From Burkholderiales bacterium (GTDB lineage Bacteria; Pseudomonadota; Gammaproteobacteria; Burkholderiales; Burkholderiaceae_C), in NCBI GenBank assembly GCA_947453625.1, contig CANGHK010000046.1:1-39894 (forward strand): a DNA stretch of 39,894 nt, in the 5' to 3' direction. Made by a program: the position numbers and the translations under genes. Under the pieces are notes generated by a model. The model was not told the origin of the DNA. It saw only the letters and a program-made list of their open reading frames with translations, and ran no database searches. Below are positions 26,517 through 34,659 of this stretch, one piece after another; position 1 is the first letter of the stretch, and each line of letters opens with the position of its first letter.

Positions 26517-27449
26517 TCAGGGGGTGGGCGGCGGCAGGGCCGGCGCGTTGGGAGGGGGAAAAAGTGGCTGGGAGGCGGGTGCGGATGACGTGCCGCCCAT
26601 CTCGATCACCTCGCCGCCCGGGGCCTGCGGCCGCGCCGCGTCGGCGGCCTCGGCGGCCTCGGCCCGCATCGCCGCCAGCGCGGACAGGCCGTAGTGGGCG
26701 AACCACAGCGCCGAGAAACCGAACACCAGCGTGTAGAGCCAGACCGACACGACGATCAGCAGCGGGGCAAACACCAGCGTCATCGCGCTGGCGGCCCACA
26801 GCAGTGACGGCGCGGCGCCCAGGTAGCCCGAGACCACGCCTATGCCCAGCAGCGGCATGTGGTGGGCCTGCATCAGCCGGCGCCGCTCCTGCGGGCTGGC
26901 GTGCGCCGCCAGCACGTCGAAGCTCATCACCCGGTAGTTCAGCCAACCCCAGATCAGCGGCGGCAACACCAGCACCAGTGGCGGAATGAACCACAGCGGC
27001 AGGCTGACCACCAGGGCCAGCAATGCCAACAGGGTGCAGGCCACCGACCAGAACAGGCTGCTGATGAAGCCCGCGCCCTGCTTGCGCTCGAGCCGCGGAA
27101 AACGCCGCGCCGCGACCAGGTTGACGATGGCCGGCGTCATCAGCCAGGCCACCAGCAGCACCGACAGCAACACGATCACCGGCGCGACCAGGCCGACCAC
27201 GATCAGCGGCGCCAGCACCGAGCGGAACGAGGCGCCGACCAGCGTCTCCACCCACTTCAACCCGGCGTCGACCAGTTGCCAGCTTTCCAGCGTCGCGCGC
27301 ACCCCCGCCACCGCGGCTTCCCAGTAGAACCAGCCCCCGCCCAGGGTCAGCGCCACGCCGATCAGCAGTGGCAGCAGCGACAGGCCTATGACCTTGGGGT
27401 GCAGGCAATAGGCAGCGGCGCGCCAGAAGGCGTCGAGCAATCGCGTCAT
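26517..27449 (-). CDS. EI24 domain-containing inner membrane protein
   Basis: A 310-residue integral membrane protein of the EI24/CysZ-like family. MTRLLDAFWRAAAYCLHPKV is the typical start, followed by several long hydrophobic helices (VIGLSLLPLLIGVALTLGGG; APLIVVGLVAPVIVLLSVLL; LVVSLPLWFIPPLVLVLPPL). The conserved central segment WGWLNYRVMSFDVLAAHASPQERRR is characteristic. The C-terminal tail is Pro/Ala-rich and low in complexity (about the last 30 residues). CysZ members move sulfate, but similarity here is only to the broad family, so no substrate is claimed. It ends where the MoCF gene begins. Confidence 0.85.
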   Translation of the reverse strand: MTRLLDAFWRAAAYCLHPKVIGLSLLPLLIGVALTLGGGWFYWEAAVAGVRATLESWQLVDAGLKWVETLVGASFRSVLAPLIVVGLVAPVIVLLSVLLVAWLMTPAIVNLVAARRFPRLERKQGAGFISSLFWSVACTLLALLALVVSLPLWFIPPLVLVLPPLIWGWLNYRVMSFDVLAAHASPQERRRLMQAHHMPLLGIGVVSGYLGAAPSLLWAASAMTLVFAPLLIVVSVWLYTLVFGFSALWFAHYGLSALAAMRAEAAEAADAARPQAPGGEVIEMGGTSSAPASQPLFPPPNAPALPPPTP

Positions 27450-27468
27450 GCCCTTGCAGGTCCGGCGC

Positions 27469-28782
27469 TCAGCGCAGGTTGCCGGTGTGGCCGAGCGAAT
27501 AGCGGCCCGGCTGCGGCCAGACCGTCAGGCCATGCGGCTCGCTGCCGACCTTGACCTGCGCCACATCGCCGCTGCTGGTGTCGAAGCGGTAGATCACGTC
27601 GTCGAAGCGCGCGGCCAGCCACAGGTACTTGCCGTCGGCGCTGACATTGCCCATGTCGGGGCTGCCGCCGCCCGGCACCGGCCAGCGCGCGGCCACCGAT
27701 TCGGTCGCGAAATCGATCACCGTGACACTGCCATTGCCCAGGCGCTTGCCGTGGATCTGGTGCGAACCGCGGTTGGCCACGTACAGGCGGCGGCCGTCGC
27801 GGCTGGGGTAGAGGCCATGGGCTCCGATGCCGGTGGCGATGAAACCGACCTGGGTGAAGGCTTCGCCGTCGACGATGTGCACGCCGTCGGCATGCATGTC
27901 GGCGATGTAGAAGCGCTTGCCGTCGGGGCTGCTGCGGATGTCCTGCGGCATGCCCTTGGTCACGCTGCAGACCTCGGTCTGGCCGGGCTCCCAGGCCTTG
28001 CCCGGCACACTGACCAGCGGCGCGCGCGGCGCAGCGGTCTCCTTGAAGCGGGTCGCGGGCATCTGCAAGCTCAGGTAGCCCAGCACCTTGCGGTTGGGCA
28101 GGTCGATCTTGACCACGGTGCCCGAGAACTCGCAGGTGAAGATCGCGAACCGGCCATCGATCGCGAAGTCCGCATGGTTGATGCCCGGGCAGCCCGGCGT
28201 GTCGATCGCGTATTGCAGCGCCATCGTCCGCGGATCGCGGAAATCGAGCCGCTTTCGGGCCTCGGCCACGACGATCGCCGACTTGCCGTCGGGCGTGAAG
28301 TACATGTTGTAGGGGTCGTCGACCGGTATCGCCTTGCCCGGCTGGCCGGTGCGCGGGTCGATAGGCGTCAGGCTGCCGTCGGTGCGGCCTTCGGCATTGT
28401 TGGTGACCCACAGCGTGCGCAAGTCCCAGGCCGGCACGATGTGCTGCGGGCTGATGCCAACCTTGAAGCGCCCGACCACCTTCAGCGTGGCCGGATCGAT
28501 CACCGAGACGTCGTTGGACCGCAGGTTGGGCACATAGATGCGGTCGAGGTCGCCCTGCACCTGCGGGCTCAGCTTGCCCGCGCCGGTCTCGCTGTACAGG
28601 TTGCGGGGGTCGGTCACCGGCGGCATGCCGGGCAAGGCCGACACGGCGGCGGTCGCGGGCGCGTCTGCGGCGCTCGCCAGACCCGTGATCAGCGCCGCCA
28701 GGGCAGCGATCGGGGCCAAGCCCCTGCCAGCACCTGCACCCCCACCGGCCACCAGCGCCCTCTTCCAGTTCAATTCCATCAT
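27469..28782 (-). CDS. exported YVTN-type beta-propeller protein
   Basis: A 437-residue (from ATG at 28782) secreted protein of repeated beta-propeller blades. A hydrophobic N-terminal segment (IAALAALITGLASAADAP) looks like a signal peptide. Blades recur about every 45 residues with the pattern VPNLRSNDVSVIDPATLKVVG, DGRRLYVANRGSHQIHG and DGKYLWLAARFDDVIYRFD, like YVTN/YncE-family repeats. YncE-type proteins bind DNA or act as periplasmic scaffolds; no enzymatic residues can be assigned. A TTG at 28809 would add nine residues but has poor spacing to a Shine-Dalgarno sequence. The gene is followed after 19 bases by the EI24 gene and lies downstream of the creatininase-family gene. Confidence 0.85.
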   Translation of the reverse strand: MMELNWKRALVAGGGAGAGRGLAPIAALAALITGLASAADAPATAAVSALPGMPPVTDPRNLYSETGAGKLSPQVQGDLDRIYVPNLRSNDVSVIDPATLKVVGRFKVGISPQHIVPAWDLRTLWVTNNAEGRTDGSLTPIDPRTGQPGKAIPVDDPYNMYFTPDGKSAIVVAEARKRLDFRDPRTMALQYAIDTPGCPGINHADFAIDGRFAIFTCEFSGTVVKIDLPNRKVLGYLSLQMPATRFKETAAPRAPLVSVPGKAWEPGQTEVCSVTKGMPQDIRSSPDGKRFYIADMHADGVHIVDGEAFTQVGFIATGIGAHGLYPSRDGRRLYVANRGSHQIHGKRLGNGSVTVIDFATESVAARWPVPGGGSPDMGNVSADGKYLWLAARFDDVIYRFDTSSGDVAQVKVGSEPHGLTVWPQPGRYSLGHTGNLR

Positions 28783-28878
28783 CGCCCAGGTCTCTTGCTT
28801 CGGATTCAACCCCTCATTCTATGAAGCCGGCTAGCGTGACCGCGTTGGCCGTGGCTGGCGCCGCCAGAAGACAGCCGA

Positions 28879-29745
28879 TCAGCGCGCCTGGATGCGCTCT
28901 CGGATCGCCGCGACCGAGACCTGGACGATGCGGTCGACACCGATCTGGCCGAGTTCGGCGCTGGCCGCCCTGGGGTCCCCGCGCACGCCCTCGCGCTCGC
29001 CGGCCTTGGCGGCCCGGGCCAACTGGTCCCTGCGCACCAGCGACGGGGCCGTGGCGAGCGTCAGCGCGGTGTCGGCCAGGCCGGCATGGCTGCCGATCTC
29101 AGCGGCGCTGAAGCCCCTGGCCTGCAACAGCTTGGCATGCCCATCCTGTGCTGCGCGGTAGTAGTCGACCAAGGCATGCACGCGACAGGGCGACGACGCG
29201 GCGCCCGCGTGCCATTCCCGGTTCAGCTTGTCGGCCACATGCTGCAGGTTCTTCTGGTAGCCCCCGTGGTCGCCGAGAAACACTACCTCGCGAAAGCCAT
29301 GTCGCTTGAAACTGCGCGCCACCGACTCCAGCAAAGCCTCGAAAGCCGCCTCCGGCACCGAGACCGTGCCTGCGAAGCGCATGTGGCCGGCGGGCGGCTC
29401 GATCGCACCCTCGGGCACGTAGGCCAGCACCGGGGCAACCAGCGCATGGCCCAGCGCTTGGGCGATCTGACCGGCCAGCACCTGGGCCCGCAGGTTGTGC
29501 TTGCCCAGCGCGATGTGCGGTCCGTTCTGCTCGGTGCCGCCTATGGGCACCAGCACCGTCTCGCTGCCTGCGGCGATGCGGTCGCGCAACTCGGTCCAGG
29601 TCAACTGCTCGAGTTCCAGGTTGGCGCCGGGCGCCTGGACCTGGGCAGACACCCCGCCTGACGCGGCCAGGAAACCGGACAGCAAGAGCGTGGCACCCAG
29701 GACGACGCGGACGGACGCCTGGCGGATGGCGGTCAAAGAGGACAT
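28879..29745 (-). CDS. exported creatininase-family protein
   Basis: A 288-residue protein with a signal peptide (SVRVVLGATLLLSGFLAASG, then VSAQ near residue 35) and a creatininase domain. Canonical creatininases have a metal motif GSxEQHGPHLPLxTD and an NGHGGN-like motif. Here the segments are GGTEQNGPHIALGKHN (residues 69-84) and FLGDHGGYQKN, so the metal-binding His is Asn and the Asp is His. The later GSHAGLADTALTL replaces the usual HAGxxET. These changes mark a divergent subfamily, so creatininase activity should not be assumed. Its periplasmic location also differs from the cytoplasmic enzymes. It lies between the MFS gene (88-base gap) and the YVTN propeller gene. Confidence 0.85.
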   Translation of the reverse strand: MSSLTAIRQASVRVVLGATLLLSGFLAASGGVSAQVQAPGANLELEQLTWTELRDRIAAGSETVLVPIGGTEQNGPHIALGKHNLRAQVLAGQIAQALGHALVAPVLAYVPEGAIEPPAGHMRFAGTVSVPEAAFEALLESVARSFKRHGFREVVFLGDHGGYQKNLQHVADKLNREWHAGAASSPCRVHALVDYYRAAQDGHAKLLQARGFSAAEIGSHAGLADTALTLATAPSLVRRDQLARAAKAGEREGVRGDPRAASAELGQIGVDRIVQVSVAAIRERIQAR

Positions 29746-29832
29746 GGCGGGCTGGCCGGAGCGCCTCCGGGGAGTGGATTCGAGGGAGGCCTGAGTTTAG
29801 GTGGACCTGCGGCGACAGCCGCCTGTCCGGCG

Positions 29833-30999
29833 CTAGCGTCCGGGCGGGCTGCCGGTCGGCTGCAGGTTCGGCCACCAACCCAGCGCCGCCACCGCCAGCA
29901 ACAGCGCCGGAAAACCCAGCGCCGGCGCCCATTGCAGCATCAAGCCGCCAGCGGCCGGCGCCAGCATACCGCCGGCGGTGTAGGCCATCACCAGCACCGC
30001 CGTGCTGTTGACCAGGGCCACGCCCTGGTGGCGGTGGCCGATCTCGACCATCGCCAGCGTGTAGAGCGCCGCACCCGCCCCGCCCCAGGTGAATGCGATG
30101 GCCCAGGCCAGCGGCGCCCAATGTGGCACCAGCGGCAGCGCCAGCGTGGCCACCAGGCTGGCCATGGCGCAGCCGCGGCGCACCGCAGCGGAAGGCAAGC
30201 GGTCGGACAGCTCACCGGCCACGGGCGCCAGCAGCGTGCTGCCCAGGCCGCTGGCCGAGACCAGCAAAGCCGACAGCGTGGTCGAAAACCCGACCGCCAG
30301 GCCGTACAGCGGCAAGGCGCTGGCCAGGCCGGACTCGAAGAAGCCGCCGACGAAGCCGGTCAGCATCACCACCGGCGCGGCGCGCAGCGCTCCCAGCGTG
30401 CCGCGCCATCCGGCGCGGGCTGCCGGCACAGGCTCTTGGGTATGGGCTGGGGGCCGCACCGGCAACTGCAGCAAGACGCCCAGCGCGACCAGGGTCACCG
30501 CCACCCAGCCCACCGCCCGGGTGTCCCAGGCCGCGGCGAGCAGGACCGACAGCAGCGCCGGGCCGGCCATGAAGGTCACCCCTATCATCATCGCGAACAA
30601 GCCCATCACCCGGCCGCGCCGGTGCGCCGGCGCCAGTTCAGCCACAGTGGCCTCGGCCAGGATCCAGCGCAGCGTAGACGCCATGCCGGCGATGAAGTAC
30701 AGCAGCGCCCAGGCGGTCAGGCTACTCGTCATCACCATCGCGGCGATCGCGAGCAAGGGAATCAAGCCGCTGACCAGCAGCGCCAGGCGCGGCCCCAGGC
30801 GCTGCACCCAGCTAGACGCAAAAGGCGTTGCGACCAGCAAGCCAGCCCATTGCAGCGCGCCAAAGCCGCCGACCGCCGCAGTGCCCAGACCCTCGTCCTT
30901 GAGCGTGAACAGCAGCCAGGGGCCGAACAGGAAGAATCCGGTCAGCTGCGCGCAGGTGGCGGCGAACAGCGCGACCAGGCTGCGACGCGCCGCGTTCAC
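29833..30999 (-). CDS. MFS transporter
   Basis: A 388-residue major facilitator with 12 predicted hydrophobic segments in two halves. The loop after helix 2 is less basic than usual, while the loop after TM4 has LAPAHRRGRVMGLFAMM, a common MFS-1 pattern. The second half begins LRAAPVVMLTGFVGGFFESG and contains ASGLGSTLLAPVAGELSDRL. It starts with GTG at 30999, 28 bases after the upp stop, so it may be co-transcribed with upp. Possible substrates include nucleobases, given the neighbour, or drugs, but sequence gives no substrate evidence. Confidence 0.9.
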   Translation of the reverse strand: MNAARRSLVALFAATCAQLTGFFLFGPWLLFTLKDEGLGTAAVGGFGALQWAGLLVATPFASSWVQRLGPRLALLVSGLIPLLAIAAMVMTSSLTAWALLYFIAGMASTLRWILAEATVAELAPAHRRGRVMGLFAMMIGVTFMAGPALLSVLLAAAWDTRAVGWVAVTLVALGVLLQLPVRPPAHTQEPVPAARAGWRGTLGALRAAPVVMLTGFVGGFFESGLASALPLYGLAVGFSTTLSALLVSASGLGSTLLAPVAGELSDRLPSAAVRRGCAMASLVATLALPLVPHWAPLAWAIAFTWGGAGAALYTLAMVEIGHRHQGVALVNSTAVLVMAYTAGGMLAPAAGGLMLQWAPALGFPALLLAVAALGWWPNLQPTGSPPGR

Positions 31000-31027
31000 C
31001 GGCGCCTCGGGCGGGGGCTGGCCCGCC

Positions 31028-31669
31028 TCACAGCGTGTCGTCGTCCTTGGTGCCGAAGATCTTGTCGCCGGCGTCGCCCAGGCCGGGGATGATGTAGCCG
31101 ATCTCGTTCAAGTGGCTGTCGACCGCCGCCGTCCAGCACCGCACGTCCGGATGGGCTTTGCCGAGTGCGGCGATGCCCTCGGGCGCGGCCACCAGCACCA
31201 GCGCGCGGATGTCGATGCAACCGCGCGCCTTGAGCAGGTCGACGGTGGCGATCATCGACCCGGCGGTGGCGAGCATCGGGTCGACGATGATCGCCGTGCG
31301 CTCGCTCAGGTGGCCGACGAACTTCTCGAAGTAATGCACCGGTTGCAGCGTCTCGTGGTCGCGCGCCAGGCCGACGACGCTGATCTTCGCGTTGGGCACC
31401 ATGTCGAGCACGCCTTCGAGCATGCCCAGCCCGGCGCGCAGTATCGGCACGATCGTGACCTTGCGGCCGGCGATCTGGTCGATCTCGACCGGGCCGCTCC
31501 AGCAGGCGATGGTGGTCTTTTCCAGCGGAAAGTCGGCCGTGGCCTCGTAGGCCAGCAGCCGCGCCAGCTCGTGGGTGAGCTCGCGAAACTTCTTGGTCGA
31601 GATCTTGTCCTCGCGCAGCAGGCCGATCTTGTGGCGCACCAGCGGGTGGGAGAGGGCGATCACGGGCAT
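31028..31669 (-). CDS. upp: uracil phosphoribosyltransferase
   Basis: A 213-residue pyrimidine-salvage enzyme making UMP from uracil and PRPP, close to the E. coli length. Diagnostic stretches are [38 protein letters not shown], the PRPP loop [19 protein letters not shown], and the C-terminal uracil-binding [20 protein letters not shown] at 31669 gives the family-standard N-terminus; the ORF extends upstream but without homology. A TACACT-like -10 sequence lies about 35 bases upstream, without a clear -35. The MFS gene follows at 28 bases. Confidence 0.97.
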   Translation of the reverse strand: MPVIALSHPLVRHKIGLLREDKISTKKFRELTHELARLLAYEATADFPLEKTTIACWSGPVEIDQIAGRKVTIVPILRAGLGMLEGVLDMVPNAKISVVGLARDHETLQPVHYFEKFVGHLSERTAIIVDPMLATAGSMIATVDLLKARGCIDIRALVLVAAPEGIAALGKAHPDVRCWTAAVDSHLNEIGYIIPGLGDAGDKIFGTKDDDTL

Positions 31670-31779
31670 GGAGGGCGGCCGGTGGTGGGGATGAAAAACA
31701 GTGTACCGAAGCGCCTGACGCGGCGGCTGGGGCCAGGCCAAGCGCGTGCTGTCATGCCGGCAAAGTCATGCCAGCAAGG

Positions 31780-32544
31780 TCAGGCCGTAACCGTCAGACC
31801 GACCGGCTTGGCCGGCCGACGCTGGCGCAGCGCCTCGTACAGGCACACGCCAGACGCCACCGAGACGTTGAGGCTTTCCACCGCGCCGGCCATCGGGATG
31901 CGCACCAGCAGGTCGCAGGTCTTGCGCGTCAGCGCGCGCAGCCCCGCTCCCTCGGCGCCCAGCACCAGCGCCACCGGCCCGGTCAGGTCGACGTCGTAGA
32001 TCGTCAATTCGGCATCCTCGGCCGTGCCTATGACCTGGATGTCGCGTTCCTTCAACTCGTTCAGGCTGCGCGCCAGGTTGGTCACCATCAGGTAGGGCAC
32101 GGTCTCGGCCGCGCCGCTGGCCACCTTGGCCACGGTGGCGTTCAGGCCTACCGCATGGTCCTTGGGCGCCACCACGGCGTGCGCGCCGGCACCGTCGGCC
32201 ACCCGCAGGCAGGCGCCCAGGTTGTGCGGGTCGGTCACGCCGTCGAGCACCAGCACCAGCGCCGGGCCGCTGACGGCGTCCAGCACATCGTCCAGCGAGT
32301 TGACGGTGGCCAGCGCCTTGACCCGCGCGACCACGCCCTGGTGGCGCGGGCTGCCGGCCAGGCGGATCAAGCGGTCGTCATCGCTGTCGACCAGCTTGGC
32401 GCCGGCGGCCTTGACGCGCTCGACGAAAGTTCGCATCCGGGCGTCGCGCCGCGAGGCCTCGACGTGGATCTCGATGATGGATTCGGGGGCGGTCTTCAAC
32501 CGCACGGTGACGGCATGAAAGCCGAACAGGATCTTGTCGCTCAT
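31780..32544 (-). CDS. rlmB: 23S rRNA (guanosine-2'-O)-methyltransferase RlmB
   Basis: SpoU/TrmH-family methyltransferase of 254 residues that methylates the 2'-O of G2251 in 23S rRNA. The N-terminal substrate-binding domain begins [19 protein letters not shown]. The SPOUT domain carries the knot motifs [33 protein letters not shown] and [18 protein letters not shown], with conserved Asn, Glu and Ser. It lies upstream of upp on the same strand and diverges from the enoyl-CoA hydratase gene over 47 bases. RlmB and TrmH share the fold, but the long N-terminal domain supports RlmB. Confidence 0.95.
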   Translation of the reverse strand: MSDKILFGFHAVTVRLKTAPESIIEIHVEASRRDARMRTFVERVKAAGAKLVDSDDDRLIRLAGSPRHQGVVARVKALATVNSLDDVLDAVSGPALVLVLDGVTDPHNLGACLRVADGAGAHAVVAPKDHAVGLNATVAKVASGAAETVPYLMVTNLARSLNELKERDIQVIGTAEDAELTIYDVDLTGPVALVLGAEGAGLRALTRKTCDLLVRIPMAGAVESLNVSVASGVCLYEALRQRRPAKPVGLTVTA

Positions 32545-32591
32545 GCCGCGATGGTAGTCTCCTGCGCGTCCCGTCCTCCAGAGTCGCCGCC

Positions 32592-33392
32592 ATGAACCCG
32601 CCGCCCCTGCCCCTGAACTTGCACCTGCACATCGAAGGCCGCCTGGCCACCGTCACCCTGGTCCGGCCGCAGGCGCGCAACGCGCTGTCGCGCGCGCTGA
32701 TGCAGGCCTTGACCCGGACCGCCCGCGAGCTGTCCGACCGCGCCGATGTCGACGCCGTCATCCTGACCGGCAGCAAGACCTGTTTTTCGGCCGGCGCCGA
32801 CCTGAAGGACGCGCAGTCCTGGGCCGACGAGGCGCTGTCGCTGGTCGAGCGGCGCGAGATCGCCGCCATCGGCTACCAGATGTGCCGCGCCTGGGAGGCG
32901 ATGCCACAGATCACGATCGCCGCGATAGAAGGTTTTGCCGTGGGCGGCGGGCTGGCGTTGTCGCTGGCCTGCGACTGGCGCGTGGTCGCGTCGGACGCTT
33001 TCGTCTCGCTGCCCGAGATCGCGCTGGGCATCCCCTTGACCTGGGGCACGATCCCGCGCCTGGTCAACCTGCTGGGCCCGGCCAAGGCCAAGCGGCTGAC
33101 GATTCTGTGCGAGCGCTTTGGCGCCGCCGACGCGCTGGCCATCGGCCTGATCGACCATCTCGCCGAGTCCGGCCAGGCGCTGGCGCGGGCCGAGGCACTG
33201 GCGCGCAAGACCCTGGCCATGCCGTCGGCGGTGGTGCGCATGAGCAAGGAATCGGTCAACGCGATCGCCACCGCGCTGAACCACGCCACGTCCTACATGG
33301 CGCACGACCAGATCGCGCTGGCCGCGGCCAGCGCCGAATCGCGCGCGGCGCGCGCCGCGGCGCTGCCAGGGGGCGCGGCCCGCGCCGGATGA
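32592..33392 (+). CDS. enoyl-CoA hydratase/isomerase family protein
   Basis: A 266-residue crotonase-fold protein. Seen motifs: [14 protein letters not shown], the oxyanion-hole strand [34 protein letters not shown], and [16 protein letters not shown] with the first catalytic Glu position. At the position of the second hydratase glutamate (rat E164) this protein has Arg ([18 protein letters not shown]), so it may be an isomerase, thioesterase or another crotonase rather than a true hydratase. It is intact, transcribed alone, and convergent with the DUF1624-type gene. Substrate is unknown. Confidence 0.9.
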   Translation: MNPPPLPLNLHLHIEGRLATVTLVRPQARNALSRALMQALTRTARELSDRADVDAVILTGSKTCFSAGADLKDAQSWADEALSLVERREIAAIGYQMCRAWEAMPQITIAAIEGFAVGGGLALSLACDWRVVASDAFVSLPEIALGIPLTWGTIPRLVNLLGPAKAKRLTILCERFGAADALAIGLIDHLAESGQALARAEALARKTLAMPSAVVRMSKESVNAIATALNHATSYMAHDQIALAAASAESRAARAAALPGGAARAG

Positions 33393-33418
33393 TGGCACGG
33401 TGGCCCCGTGGCCCTGCG

Positions 33419-34159
33419 TCAGCCGAGGCGGCGCAGCGCGGCCACTGCGGTCAGGGCCCCGATCAGCAACGGCTGGTGCAGCAGGTAGACCGTCAGTGGC
33501 CAGCGACCCAGGAAAGCCAGCAACGCCAACGGGGCCGGCAAGGCGCCGGACAGCAGCGCCGGCCGCCGCGCCAGCAGCCATTGGCCGGCGGCCAATCCCC
33601 ACAGCATCAGGCCCAGCCAGGGCAGCACCGGCACATAGTCCTCGGTGACGGGCTTGTGGGTCACCAGGCCCATCCAATTCGTCCAGCGGCTGTCGAAGAA
33701 ACTGTGCTGCACGGCGCGCGGCAGCAGCAACGCCAGCGCGCCCAGCGGCCACAGCCAGCGCCCCAGCGGCGCGGCCCAGCGAGCGACCAGCAGCAACAGC
33801 GCCATGCCGTGCAGCACGCCGAAGCTGATCCAACTGGCCGGAAACATCAGCGCCGAGCCCACCGACACCGCCAGCGCGCCGGCCACCACCTGTGCCCAGC
33901 GGCGCCAGAAACGCGGCCAGCCCTGGCCGGCACGCTGGGCCAGCGCCTGGCCGAGGCCGGCGCAGAGCAGGAACAGGCTGACGATCAGCGTGCGCTGGCC
34001 GGTCCAGAACAAGTCGCGGTAAAAATCCTGGCGCGGCTGCAGCCAGCCGAGGTGGTTGAGGTCGAAGCTGAAATGAAAACCCACCATCCAGACGATCGCC
34101 ACGCCGCGCAAGGCGTCGAGGCGGTCGAATCGGTCGGGCCGGCTGGATGGCGAGCTCAT
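33419..34159 (-). CDS. DUF1624/heparan-alpha-glucosaminide N-acetyltransferase-like membrane protein
   Basis: A 246-residue polytopic membrane protein. The N-terminus RPDRFDRLDALRGVAIVWMV, with LRG and a following GFHFSFDLNHLGW, matches the HGSNAT_cat/DUF1624 family. Later segments contain GVLHGMALLLLVARW and PWLGLMLWGLAAGQWLL, and the end is GRWPLTVYLLHQPLLIGAL, which is shared with membrane acyltransferases. In eukaryotes the family transfers acetyl groups across a membrane; bacterial members are uncharacterised. I chose ATG at 34159, since the extension to 34366 is charged and unlike the family. It is convergent with the enoyl-CoA hydratase-family gene. Confidence 0.82.
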   Translation of the reverse strand: MSSPSSRPDRFDRLDALRGVAIVWMVGFHFSFDLNHLGWLQPRQDFYRDLFWTGQRTLIVSLFLLCAGLGQALAQRAGQGWPRFWRRWAQVVAGALAVSVGSALMFPASWISFGVLHGMALLLLVARWAAPLGRWLWPLGALALLLPRAVQHSFFDSRWTNWMGLVTHKPVTEDYVPVLPWLGLMLWGLAAGQWLLARRPALLSGALPAPLALLAFLGRWPLTVYLLHQPLLIGALTAVAALRRLG

Positions 34160-34404
34160 GCGGCCAGCCACCCAAGGGTTGCAGGCAGGCGGCAAGCTGT
34201 GTCGGGTGGCGTCAACATGCGCGCATTCTGGCGCCGGTCCGGCCCCGTCGCTAGCGCGAAGGGCGACGGACAAACGACCTGCCTGCCGGGCCGGTGCCGC
34301 CGGGCTCCTAGAATCCTCTCCCAGTGCAGCGCGACGGCAGCGCAGCCTCTGCCCGGAGGCCGGCACTTTTCAGGGGTGTCGGATGCCGCGCCGCCTGTCC
34401 CATC

Positions 34405-34481
34405 CTGGCCGTAGCTCAACTGGATAGAGCACCAGCCTTCTAAGCTGGGGGTTGTGGGTTCGATCCCCGCCGGCCAGACCA
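34405..34481 (+). tRNA. tRNA-Arg (TCT anticodon)
   Basis: A 77-base tRNA with CCA encoded. The acceptor stem CTGGCCG pairs with CGGCCAG (34471-34477), followed by discriminator A and CCA. The D arm contains AGCTCAACTGGATAGAGC. The anticodon arm CCAGC-CTTCTAA-GCTGG gives anticodon TCT, and the T arm GTGGG-TTCGATC-CCCGC has one G-T wobble. All arms fold cleanly. A TAGAAT -10-like sequence at 34309-34314 is a weak promoter candidate about 90 bases upstream. Confidence 0.97.
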
Positions 34482-34513
34482 GCCCGCCCGCAAGCGGTGG
34501 GCTGGCGTTTTTT
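34481..34513 (+). terminator. terminator after tRNA-Arg
   Basis: The last tRNA base runs into AGCCC...GGGCT, with an inner CCGC-AA-GCGG stem and small internal mismatches, followed by a run of six T at 34508-34513. A rho-independent terminator for the tRNA transcript is likely. Confidence 0.68.
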
Positions 34514-34541
34514 GCCCCCTGCCCCCTGCCCCCTGCCCCCT
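34514..34541. repeat. four tandem copies of GCCCCCT
   Basis: Four exact copies of the 7-base unit GCCCCCT lie end to end, directly after the T-run of the tRNA terminator. No gene covers them. The copy number may vary by slippage. A second loosely repeated pair (GAACGGGCC..GAACGGGC) follows at about 34560-34580. Confidence 0.85.
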
Positions 34542-34659
34542 GTCCGCCGAGCGGGCCGAAGAACGGGCCGGAGAACGGGCTTGAATCCTGCATCGGCTGG
34601 CCGATGGTCCCCATCATCCCCATACCCCTCGAACCCGACAGCGCAACGGTGGCCGCGCG

